From positions 183,703-247,702 of the forward strand of contig NZ_MASI01000005.1 in assembly GCF_001708935.1 (NCBI RefSeq): a DNA stretch of 64,000 nt, given 5' to 3'. The notes under the pieces were generated by a model. The model searched no databases. It was not told where the DNA came from and saw only the letters and a list, made by a program, of their open reading frames with translations. Position 1 is the stretch's first letter; the number at the start of each line of letters is the position of its first letter. Of the stretch, positions 40,002 to 48,330 are shown piece after piece. The DNA comes from Methyloligella halotolerans. GTDB lineage: Bacteria > Pseudomonadota > Alphaproteobacteria > Rhizobiales > Methyloligellaceae. The position numbers and the translations under genes are program-made.

Positions 40002-40935
40002 GACGGCTCCTTCACCAGGCTCACGAAGATGTCCTCGAGCGAGCTCTGCTTCGTGTCCAGGTCGCTGAAGCGCACGCCCGCCTCGCTCAGCGCAGTCAGC
40101 AGCGACGTGATGCCGGTGCGCTCCGCCTGGGTGTCGTAGTCGTAGACCAGCACGTCGCCCCCCTCCTCCAGCGACAGGCCGAACGGGCTGAGCTGCTCGG
40201 GCACGCTATCGATCCGCTCCTGCAGCTGCAGCCGGAGCTGCTTCCGGCCAAACGCCCGCATCAGGTCCACCTTGTCCTGCACGACGATGATCTCGCCGTG
40301 ATTGATGACGCCGATGCGGTCCGCCATCTCCTCAGCCTCGAGGATGTAATGGGTCGTGAGGATGATGGTGACGCCCCGGTCCCGGAGCTTCCGAACCACC
40401 TCCCACATGGCCTGGCGCAGCTCGACGTCCACGCCAGCTGTGGGCTCATCCAGAAACAGGATGTCCGGCTCGTGGCTGAGCGCTTGGCGATCAGCACCCG
40501 GCGTTTCATACCCCCGGATAATTCCATGATCTTGTTGTCGCGCTTCTCCCACAGGGACAGATCCTTCAGCACGCGCTCGATATGGGCCGGGTCCTTCTTC
40601 AGGCCGAACAGGCCGCGGCTGAAGGAGACCGTGTCCCAGACCGTTTCGAACGCCTCCGTGGTGAGCTCCTGCGGCACCAGCCCGATGCTCTGGCGCGCCG
40701 CGCGATAGTCCTTGAGGATATCGTGACCGAGCACCGCGACCTTGCCGCCCGAAGGATTCACGAGACCGCAGATGATGCTGATCAGCGTCGTCTTGCCGGC
40801 GCCGTTCGGCCCGAGCAGCGCGAAAATCTCGCCGCATCGAATCTCGAGATCGACGTCCTTGAGAGCCTGGAATCCGGACTCGTAGGTCTTGGATAGATTG
40901 GAGACGGAGATCGCGGGCTGCATCGGACCCTGCAT
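39998..40935 (-). CDS. ABC transporter ATP-binding protein, frameshifted near 40483
   Basis: An ABC ATPase of about 312 residues with Walker [14 protein letters not shown], a Q-loop in [12 protein letters not shown], the signature [15 protein letters not shown], Walker [14 protein letters not shown], and the H-loop [14 protein letters not shown]. After VLIAK the frame changes: one G appears missing in AAG-GCG, read as AAGCG at 40481-40485, and the rest continues in the next frame to 39998. The start is taken at [10 protein letters not shown] (40935); the second Met at 40923 is also possible. It pairs with the overlapping permease to drive export, resembling YadG/YadH and NodIJ systems. Confidence 0.88.
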
Positions 40936-41129
40936 GAACCTTGGAGAAGACTTCGGAAGGAGTGTTCGGACAGGCGGAACTGCGGCCAGCTGAACGGGGC
41001 GGAAACTAACAGGCAAGCGCGGTCGCGACCAGCCGGGCTTACTGAAACCTTTAGATAAGTTTTCGCAGCGATTTATCCAGCCGCCTAAGACAGTCTTTTC
41101 GATGGGAGTATAGGCTAAGTCACTGTTTG

Positions 41130-41154
41130 GGAACGGGTACCGTCGTTGGACGGT
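41130..41154 (+). promoter_or_regulatory. possible EcfG-type promoter upstream of the GAF-EAL gene
   Basis: GGAAC at 41130-41134 is followed after 16 bases by CGGT, or after 17 by GGTT, one base off the CGTT consensus. The proposed start codon at 41198 lies about 45 bases downstream. Confidence 0.35.
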
Positions 41155-41197
41155 TCAAAAGAAAATTCATATGGCAGCCCAGGAGGGATGCGCGCCA

Positions 41198-43047
41198 ATG
41201 ACCATGACCGATCCTATTGCGGTGACGAATGCCAAGCGTGTTTCGGATAGCCGGGAAGAACGGCGCCTTTGGGCGCTGCATTCCCTGGGCTTGCTGGACA
41301 GTCCGGCAAGCGAAAGCTTCGACCGGATCACGAGGCTGGCAAGCCAGATTTTCGATCTTCCCATAGCAGCCATCTCCCTCACCGACGAGGACCGCCAGTG
41401 GTTCAAATCCCGCGTCGGTCTCGACCGTCAGGAGGTCCCCCGTGACAAGGCGCCTTGCGCAGCGGTGATCGAGAACAACGAGCTCCTCGTCCTGAACGAT
41501 CTGCTCGAACATGAAAAATACGCCAGCAGCTTCCTCGCGGAGAACGGCGTTCGCTTCTACGCCGGCGCTCCTCTGGTCACCCGGGATGGCTACGGCCTCG
41601 GCACCATGTGCGTATTGGGCCCTGAACCCCGCTCCGTAACCAATGAAGAGTGCCAGGCGCTGCGCGACCTCGCATCTCTTGTCATGGCGCAGATCGAGCT
41701 GGAGCACGCCTTCGGCCGCATCGACCCGGTCACCCATCTGCCGAGCCGCATTCAGTTCATCGAGGACCTCAACGATCTCGCCCGCGACGCCGCCGGGGAG
41801 ACCCGCTACGCGACCCTTATCGATCTCGCCAACCCTTCCGAACTCGCCCAGACGAGTCGCGTGCTCGGACCGGCCTTCATCGACGGCGTGATCGACAAGG
41901 TCACCCGGCAGATCCGGGAGACCATCGGAACCAAGATCCCGCTCTACGTCGCCAGTCACGGGCAGTGCATCTTCCTGGTCGAGGAGAACGACGAGAAGCT
42001 CCGGGCGACGGAGATAGAGCGCCTGCGCCGCTCCATCCAGAGCGTGCTGAACGCCACCAACCCGCCGGTCTTGTTAAATTCGAGCATCGGGGTCGTCCCG
42101 TTCAAGCTCGGCGAGGCCGACCCCCAGGACGTCATCCGTATGGCGCAGAGCGCTGCGGAGGATGCACGTCAGGGTGAACGCAAGCTCAGCTTCTACTCGC
42201 CCAAGCTCGATGAGGAGGAGCGCCGCCGCTATCGGCTGCTCGCCGACATCAGGGAAGCGATCCGGGGAGAGGGCCACCTTTATCTCGCCTACCAGCCCCG
42301 CATCGATGTCGAGACGCAACGCTGCGTCGGTGCCGAGGCCCTTCTGAGGTGGACCCATCCCGAGCTGGGCGCCATCTCGCCCGGTGAGTTCATCCCTCTT
42401 CTGGAACGAACCTCCCTGACCCGCCAGCTCACAGCCTGGGTCATCGAGACCGCCGTCGACCAGATGGCGACCTGGAAGCGGCATGACTTGCAGCTCAACG
42501 TCTCGGTGAACATCTCCGCCGAGAACCTGAGCGAGGGCGATTTCGCCGCCCGCCTGATCCAGACCCTGCAACAAAAGGACATCGATCCGCGCACCCTGGA
42601 GCTGGAGCTCACAGAAGGCGCGATCCTGAAGAAGGGCGTCCAGGCGCTACGGCAGCTGAAGGTTGTCGAGCAGGCAGGAATTGCCGTGGCGATCGATGAT
42701 TTTGGCACCGGCTACAGCAACCTGTCCTATCTGCTGGATATCCCGGCCAAGGTCGTGAAGCTCGATCGGTCGCTGGTGCAGGCGCTGCAGAAGGAAGACC
42801 GCTCGCGGACCCTGGTACGGACTCTCATCGCGACCCTGCGCAACCTGGATTACCGCGTGGTCGCCGAGGGGGTCGAGACGATCGAAATCTTCGAAGCTCT
42901 GCGGCGGGAGCGCTGCGACGAAGCCCAGGCTTCCTGTTCTCGCCGGCATTGGCCCCGAAACTTTTTGAAGAATGGCTCAAAGTGAATAGCGGGCGCCGGA
43001 AAGACAATGACAAGCTTACGCCGCGCCCGCTCTCGAATATCGCGTAA
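41198..43047 (+). CDS. GAF-GGDEF-EAL cyclic-di-GMP phosphodiesterase, frameshifted near 42928
   Basis: About 616 residues. An N-terminal GAF domain (roughly 15-165; SLTDEDRQWFKSRVGL) is followed by a GGDEF-like domain (about 170-330) whose active-site motif is degenerate (SHGQC). The EAL domain is then complete, with GAEALLRW (EAL), DDFGTGYSNLSYL and VVAEGVETIE. Expected activity is c-di-GMP hydrolysis, with the GGDEF part regulatory. After CDEAQ one G is missing in the CAGGGC expected at 42926-42930; the next frame gives FLFSPALAPKLFEEWL and stops at 43047. AGGAGGG supports the ATG at 41198 over one at 41171. Confidence 0.85.
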
Positions 43048-43049
43048 CC

Positions 43050-43247
43050 TTACGCGCCGGCGACCTCTGATAGACGCGCTTCGATAACCACCCGCTGCTG
43101 CTTGCTCTGCGGATCTTGGATTCTGTATTGCCAGCCCTCGTGTTCTTCCGGCAGCAGCGCGAGCACTTCATAGATCCCCGTCTTCCGATTGAGCGGGTCG
43201 CGCGCGAGCTGAACTTTTTCGCCGATCTTGAACTTATGGCCGGTCAT
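43050..43247 (-). CDS. small conserved hypothetical protein
   Basis: A 65-residue protein beginning MTGHKFKIGEKVQL and containing a strand-rich core with YEVLALLPEEHEGWQYRIQ and a C-terminal QRVVIEARLSEV. The pattern of a KxGxxV strand followed by YRI looks like a small SH3-like barrel; that is inference. Proteins of this look are widespread in Rhizobiales without assigned function. It converges on the EAL gene with two bases between them. Confidence 0.7.
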   Translation of the reverse strand: MTGHKFKIGEKVQLARDPLNRKTGIYEVLALLPEEHEGWQYRIQDPQSKQQRVVIEARLSEVAGA

Positions 43248-43456
43248 AGGTCACCTTTTGTTGAGTGGAAAGAAGCAGGGGCGAGATGTAGTGTTACGCT
43301 AATAAGAAGCGTTCAGGCCGTTTTTTGTTCCAAAGCCTGGCAAGAACTCAACGGGGCGACGACAACCTGAGGGCAATGACGGCGCGGATGTGCCGTCCGA
43401 AAAGCCGGACCTCTGGCACGCCACGGCGAATGCGCCGGGCCGGCAGGAGACTGCAG

Positions 43457-43882
43457 ATGCAAATGAAGTTCTGGGCGCTCGCGGCCCTCTTCGGCTCCAT
43501 TATCGGCCCCCTTCCGGCCAGCGCCGACAATGACGGCTCCGATCCGACCGACCAAGTCTACCTCCAGATCATCGTCAAGGCCTGCCACGCCACCGAGACC
43601 CTGCTGCAGCCCACCAATCAGGGCGTCAAATACGATGATGTGCAGCCGCTCAGCCGCGAAGAGCGCCTGGCGATGTATCGCGAGATCGGCTGTATCGACG
43701 TGCCGATCCCCATGCGGTTCATCACCGGCCGTATGAATGCCGGCGCCTGCCGCGGCCATGCGGGTTACATGGCCGCGATGCAATTCCTCGAGCAACGGTC
43801 CGACCTCGCCGAATACCCGGCCGTCGGCGCGTGGGAATGCATCTTGAGCGACAAGCCTGTAGTGTCTCCCGTCGGCCAATAA
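43457..43882 (+). CDS. secreted hypothetical protein with four cysteines
   Basis: A protein of about 141 residues with a signal peptide MQMKFWALAALFGSIIGPLPASA, so the mature form is periplasmic. It has four cysteines in the mature part (VKACHATE, IGCIDVP, GACRGH, WECILS), which may form two disulfides. The overall pattern resembles Rap1a/Tai-type small periplasmic proteins, but I am not sure of the family. AGGAGA seven bases before the ATG at 43457 fixes the start; the upstream open frame is noncoding in look. It precedes the MBL hydrolase by 54 bases and may be cotranscribed. Confidence 0.7.
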   Translation: MQMKFWALAALFGSIIGPLPASADNDGSDPTDQVYLQIIVKACHATETLLQPTNQGVKYDDVQPLSREERLAMYREIGCIDVPIPMRFITGRMNAGACRGHAGYMAAMQFLEQRSDLAEYPAVGAWECILSDKPVVSPVGQ

Positions 43883-43936
43883 TTGGCTTGAGGCTGGCCT
43901 TTTCGGCGTTTCATCCCCATATAAGTTCCGACCGAT

Positions 43937-44935
43937 ATGTCCAATCGATATTCCGATAACGCGGGGCCGTTTCCCGTTACGCGGGCCGATGTTTTGCGCG
44001 GCCTGACAGCGCTTGCCGCTCTGCCGCTGCTTCGTGCCCTGCCCGTACGCGCCGAGGTCTCCGCCTCCGGCGATGCGCCGGAGATGGCCGTCGAGGAAAT
44101 CGCCCCGGGGGTCTTCGTCCATCACGGCCGCTACGAGCTGCAATCCCCGGAAAATCTCGGCGACATGGCGAATACCGCCTTCATCGTCGGCGACGATGCC
44201 GTCGCCGTGATCGATACGTCGGGCACCGCCATCGCAGGCGAGGCCTTCCGCAAACGCCTGCGCGAAGTGACCGACAAGCCGATCCGCTACGTGATCAACA
44301 CCCACATGCATCCCGACCACGTGTTCGGCAATGCCGCGTTCAAGCAGGACAATCCGGAGTTCGTCGCCCACAAGAACATGAAGGCCGGCCTTTCCGTTCG
44401 CGCCGAGACCTATCTCGCAAGCTCGGAGCGCATGATGGGGAAGGAGGCCATGAAGGGTACCGAGGTGATCCTGCCGACCCGGGAGATCGCCGAGAAGGAA
44501 ACCCTGGATCTCGGCAATCGGACCCTCGTGCTGGAGCCTCAGCAGACGGCGCACACCAACAACGATCTCATCATCACCGACGAAAAGACCGGCACGCTCT
44601 TTCTGGGTGACCTCCTGTTTTCACGGCACATCCCGACCCTGGACGGCTCGATCCTGGGCTGGCTCGATCTGATCGAGAAATTTCAGGATCGAAAGGCCAC
44701 CCGCGTTGTCTCGGGCCACGGTCCGATCTCCATGACGATGCCGAGCAGCCTCGATGACGAGCAGCGCTACTGGACCGTGGTGGCCGACGATATCCGCAAG
44801 ACGATCGCCGAGAACGGCACCCTCGAACAGGCGGTGAAGACGGCCGGATATAGCGAAAAAGACAAGTGGAAGCTCTTCGACGTCTATCATCGGCGCAACG
44901 TGACTGCCGCTTTTGCCGAATTGGAATGGGAATGA
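43937..44935 (+). CDS. quinoprotein relay system zinc metallohydrolase (SoxH-like MBL fold)
   Basis: A 332-residue secreted metallo-beta-lactamase fold protein. The N-terminus has a hydrophobic signal segment (LTALAALPLLRALPVRA). The metal motif is INTHMHPDHVFGN (H-x-H-x-D-H), followed by QTAHTNNDLIITDE and SGHGPIS. These match the SoxH-like hydrolases described next to PQQ-dependent dehydrogenases. The next gene, 50 bases on, encodes a SoxYZ-like carrier, the usual partner. No PQQ dehydrogenase is in the window. The substrate is unknown. Confidence 0.85.
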   Translation: MSNRYSDNAGPFPVTRADVLRGLTALAALPLLRALPVRAEVSASGDAPEMAVEEIAPGVFVHHGRYELQSPENLGDMANTAFIVGDDAVAVIDTSGTAIAGEAFRKRLREVTDKPIRYVINTHMHPDHVFGNAAFKQDNPEFVAHKNMKAGLSVRAETYLASSERMMGKEAMKGTEVILPTREIAEKETLDLGNRTLVLEPQQTAHTNNDLIITDEKTGTLFLGDLLFSRHIPTLDGSILGWLDLIEKFQDRKATRVVSGHGPISMTMPSSLDDEQRYWTVVADDIRKTIAENGTLEQAVKTAGYSEKDKWKLFDVYHRRNVTAAFAELEWE

Positions 44936-44985
44936 GTTTTGCGCGCCGATGCGATAGACTGCCGCAAAACGAATTGGAGGAAACG

Positions 44986-45822
44986 ATGCCTCGACAGCCT
45001 AAAAGCCGGCTGGGCCGGAAATATCTAACCTCTGCGGCCCTTGCGCTCTTTCTAGCCGCAGGCTTGGCAGCGCCGGTCCCAGCCCGTGCCGATGTCGACG
45101 ATTGGCCTATGCTTCACGCCGCGGTCTTCCATAACCGCGACATCATCGAAGGCGACGGCGTCGTCATCCTCGATGCCCCCGCCCAGGCCGACGACGGCGC
45201 GCTGGTGCCAATCACCGTGCGCGTCCCGCCGGAGGTGAAGGGGCCGCTCAAATCCCTCACCATCGTGCTGGACAAGAATCCCGTGCCGGTCGTCGCGCAG
45301 CTTCATTTCGGACCTGCCGCCGGTGAAGGGGGTGAGCGCCGCTTCTCGACCCGTATCCGTGTCGACAGCTTTTCCCATATCCGCGCCGTGGTGGAGACCG
45401 CCGACGGCAAGCTGCACATGACCAAGGGCTTCATCGCCGCAGCCGGCGGCTGTGCTGCCATGAACGCGAAGGATCCCACGGCGGAAGCCGAAGGCATGGG
45501 CAAGATGATCGTCAAGACCTTCCCGCCGGCGTTGGACACCACGCCGATCTGGCAGGGTCAGGTGATGCTGAAGCATCCGAACTTCAGCGGCTATCAGATC
45601 AACCCCAACACGGGAGAGCTGATCGAGGCGCGGTTCCTGGAGAAGATGGTGGTGAAGCGCGACGGCGAGCTCGTCTTCACCCTCGACGGCACGCCGTCCA
45701 TCTCGGCCAATCCGAACTTTCGGTTCACCTTCGGCCGCGGCGAGCATAACGATCTCGACGTCACCATGACCGACACCGACGGAACGGTCTTCCAGGCACA
45801 GTCGAAGCCGAGCGGCTCCTAA
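44986..45822 (+). CDS. quinoprotein dehydrogenase-associated SoxYZ-like carrier
   Basis: A 278-residue periplasmic protein: signal peptide ending at VPARAD, a SoxY-like domain (about residues 40-160), then a SoxZ-like domain (about 180-278) starting MLKHPNFSGYQINPNTGELI. The carrier cysteine sits in AAAGGCAAMN between the two, corresponding to the GGCGG swinging arm of SoxY. Fusion of SoxY and SoxZ halves is the mark of this family. The start ATG has a perfect GGAGGAA site. It follows the MBL hydrolase and ends in a strong terminator. A sulfur-carrier or relay role in the periplasm is inferred. Confidence 0.87.
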   Translation: MPRQPKSRLGRKYLTSAALALFLAAGLAAPVPARADVDDWPMLHAAVFHNRDIIEGDGVVILDAPAQADDGALVPITVRVPPEVKGPLKSLTIVLDKNPVPVVAQLHFGPAAGEGGERRFSTRIRVDSFSHIRAVVETADGKLHMTKGFIAAAGGCAAMNAKDPTAEAEGMGKMIVKTFPPALDTTPIWQGQVMLKHPNFSGYQINPNTGELIEARFLEKMVVKRDGELVFTLDGTPSISANPNFRFTFGRGEHNDLDVTMTDTDGTVFQAQSKPSGS

Positions 45823-45853
45823 GACCGGATCTCAATAAACAAGCTACCTACGA

Positions 45854-45895
45854 AGAAGGGCCGCGCTGTTCCGAACAGCGCGGCCCTTCTGTTTT
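45854..45895 (+). terminator. intrinsic terminator after the SoxYZ-like gene
   Basis: Arms AGAAGGGCCGCGCTGTTC and GAACAGCGCGGCCCTTCT pair over 18 bases with an almost absent loop, followed by GTTTTG. It lies between convergent genes and may serve both, with the T-tract favouring the plus strand. Confidence 0.85.
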
Positions 45896-45919
45896 GCTCA
45901 AACGCTCAGAGGCGATGGG

Positions 45920-46243
45920 CTACATCTTGTCGCCGTGCATGTCGTCGCCATGCATCTCGCCGCCTTCCATCGCATCGCCATGCATGCGGGAATACGCGGC
46001 CTCGGCCTTCTTCAGGTTCGCTTCCGGGTTCTTCAGGAAGATCTCCTTAGCCTGCTCGTTGCCGAAGCAATAGGTCTTGCCGTTGTATTCGGTGTTCACC
46101 GAGCAATCGGTCTCGACTTCCTTATCCAGGGCGAGACCCATGGCGCACATATTGTCGAATTCGCCCGTCGCAGCGAACGCCGCGGTGGCTCCGCCGATCA
46201 TCACGGCGCCGGCAACGGCCGACAGAAGCATGTTCTTGATCAT
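45920..46243 (-). CDS. secreted YHS-domain protein
   Basis: A 107-residue protein with a signal peptide (MIKNMLLSAVAGAVMIGGAT to AFAA) and a YHS-like domain: NMCAMGLALDKEV, then CSVNTEYNGKTYCFGNEQAKEIFLKNPE. The family is linked to metal binding. The tail is rich in His, Met, Asp and Gly (MHGDAMEGGEMHGDDMHGDKM), which could bind copper or other metals; that is inference. It converges on the SoxYZ-like gene across a terminator. Confidence 0.83.
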   Translation of the reverse strand: MIKNMLLSAVAGAVMIGGATAAFAATGEFDNMCAMGLALDKEVETDCSVNTEYNGKTYCFGNEQAKEIFLKNPEANLKKAEAAYSRMHGDAMEGGEMHGDDMHGDKM

Positions 46244-46359
46244 CTCGTTTCCTCTCGATTGTTTTTCCGGGTCCGAGTGGTCGTCCCGTTGAATGTTAGG
46301 CTAACAGAGTGCGGGCTCATCCGTTGCACCCAATCGGCTCGGAAGGTTTAGCAATCAAC

Positions 46360-48330
46360 TTATCTCAAAACCCGCTGGGCCAGGGCACTGGCGACCGACA
46401 AGGGCCGGATTTCGCGGATTTGAGCTTCGTAGTTGCCGCAATAGATATGGCGGATGAGAGCGCCGCGCGCCGCGGGCGATAACGCAAATTTGATCGCAAA
46501 TCCATCGTCGTAGCGGACGACGATCTCGCCGTCGAGGTCCAGCTCGTCGAACTGCAGCCGAAGCTTCGACCCCAACGGCCCCGGCGGAGTTCCTTCCAAC
46601 CGCATGCCGCTGATCGAGATATCGCGCACCGGCACCCGAAAGCTCTGCCCCGCCATGGTCAGCGTCGCAAGGCCGTGCGCCTTGAACCGGTCGCCGGCCC
46701 GCCGCTGGGAGGATTCCATCGCCACCAGGCAAGCGAGCACCAGGATCACGATATTGTACCAGCTCCAGAACAGAGCCATGCCGGCGGCATCGGCGAGAGA
46801 CCGCGTATCGTCGATGACGAAGGCCCAGAGGATGCCCGCAAAGGTAAGCCCCAGATAGAACAGGAAGCCCTTCAGCAGCGGCCATTGCACGACCCGCTTG
46901 GTACGGTCGTAACCCTTGGCGGTCACCTTGAACTTCTGGTCCTTCGTGCCGAACAGCCCGATCGCCACCGACTTCACGATGGCGTCGGCACACAGGATAT
47001 GTCCGAGGTCGGACAGCACCGGCATGGACCGGCCCTGGGAGATCCACACGATGACCGCGACCTGGGCCGCGAAATGCGGAAGCACATACGACACCGCTTC
47101 GGTCACGTTGGCGTAGACCGCCTGCACGTCGAAAAGCAGATAGATCGCCGGTACGATCAGCGCCAGGATGCGGATCAGATAGCTGACCGACCAGTGGAAG
47201 AACGTTTCGACCATCATCACTCGGTCCACCAGCGGGATGCCGTTGCCGATGCGGAACGGCCCGCTCTTGCCCCGGCAGATCTGCACGAAGCCGAGGGCCC
47301 AGCGGCTGCGCTGGCCGATATAGTCCTTAAGCCCTTCCGGCGCGAGACCGAGGGAGAGCACCTCGTTGAGGTAGACCGTGCGAAAACCCGTCTCCCGCAG
47401 GCGCAACGAGACGAGATAGTCCTCGGTCACCGAATCCGTCGGGAAGCCGCCGATCGCCATCAGCGGCGCGTATCGGATCACGGAGGAGGTACCGCAGCAG
47501 AAGGCGCCGTCCCACGCGTCCTTGGACGGCATTACGACGTCGAAGAAGTAGCGCTGCTCGTCCGGCCAGACCCGGGCCAGCGACAGGTTGGTCTGGATCG
47601 GATCGGGATTGAAGAAATGCTGAGGCGTCTGCACTACGCCCACATCGCCGGCCCGCATCAGGCTCAGGGTCCGGGTGAGGAAATTGCGCTTCGGGACGAA
47701 ATCAGCATCAAGGATCGAGATGAATTCGGGCCGCTCGGCCAGCGTCGAAAGATGCCGCAGGGCGTTGTTGATGTTGCCCGCCTTGGCATGGCTGTTGTCG
47801 GGGCGGATGAGATAGCCGCAGCCATAGGCGGCGCACATCTCCTCCAGCCAGGGCCGCTTCCCGTCATCACAGACCCATAGGCGATAGTTCGGATAGTCGA
47901 TGGCCATCGCGCCGATGATGGTGCGCTCCAGGATCCGCTCGTCTTCGTTATAGGTGCAGATCAGCACATCCACGAGAGGCGGCTTCGCAAGCGATTTCAG
48001 CCACGGAAGATTGCGCTCCACCTCCTCGGTCCGATTGCGGCTCCGGGTCAGGAAGAAAAGCGACAGGGTGCCGCCCACGATGGCGAGGAATTCGACCGCG
48101 GTGAAGATCACCCCGGCGGCGAAGTCGAAGGTAAGCCCGGCCGGCGGCAGGGTCTGGGTGAGCCGCCAGACCATGTAGCGCCAGGTGATCGCCAGACAGA
48201 TGAAGATCACCACGCTGCGCGCGACGTCGTTCTTCCTGTTGACCCATGGCAGGACTGCCAGGGATGCCAGGAGCACAAGGAGGCCCGGGACGAACGCCTC
48301 CCAGTACGTCACCCCCGAGGCATAAGTCAT
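46360..48330 (-). CDS. cellulose-synthase-like family 2 glycosyltransferase with PilZ domain
   Basis: A 656-residue inner-membrane processive GT2. Helices lie near residues 12-30, 38-56 and 70-95. The catalytic domain carries DDG at 155-157, DAD at 208-210, TED at 302-304 and QRSRW at 340-344, the full D,D,D,QxxRW set. More helices follow, then a PilZ-like domain with RRAGDR and DISISGMRLEG, which in BcsA binds c-di-GMP. No bcsB, bcsZ or bcsC is nearby; a HlyD-type gene overlaps its start by four bases. This resembles the BgsA-BgsB (mixed-linkage glucan) and curdlan synthase arrangement rather than a standard cellulose operon. Confidence 0.85.
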   Translation of the reverse strand: MTYASGVTYWEAFVPGLLVLLASLAVLPWVNRKNDVARSVVIFICLAITWRYMVWRLTQTLPPAGLTFDFAAGVIFTAVEFLAIVGGTLSLFFLTRSRNRTEEVERNLPWLKSLAKPPLVDVLICTYNEDERILERTIIGAMAIDYPNYRLWVCDDGKRPWLEEMCAAYGCGYLIRPDNSHAKAGNINNALRHLSTLAERPEFISILDADFVPKRNFLTRTLSLMRAGDVGVVQTPQHFFNPDPIQTNLSLARVWPDEQRYFFDVVMPSKDAWDGAFCCGTSSVIRYAPLMAIGGFPTDSVTEDYLVSLRLRETGFRTVYLNEVLSLGLAPEGLKDYIGQRSRWALGFVQICRGKSGPFRIGNGIPLVDRVMMVETFFHWSVSYLIRILALIVPAIYLLFDVQAVYANVTEAVSYVLPHFAAQVAVIVWISQGRSMPVLSDLGHILCADAIVKSVAIGLFGTKDQKFKVTAKGYDRTKRVVQWPLLKGFLFYLGLTFAGILWAFVIDDTRSLADAAGMALFWSWYNIVILVLACLVAMESSQRRAGDRFKAHGLATLTMAGQSFRVPVRDISISGMRLEGTPPGPLGSKLRLQFDELDLDGEIVVRYDDGFAIKFALSPAARGALIRHIYCGNYEAQIREIRPLSVASALAQRVLR

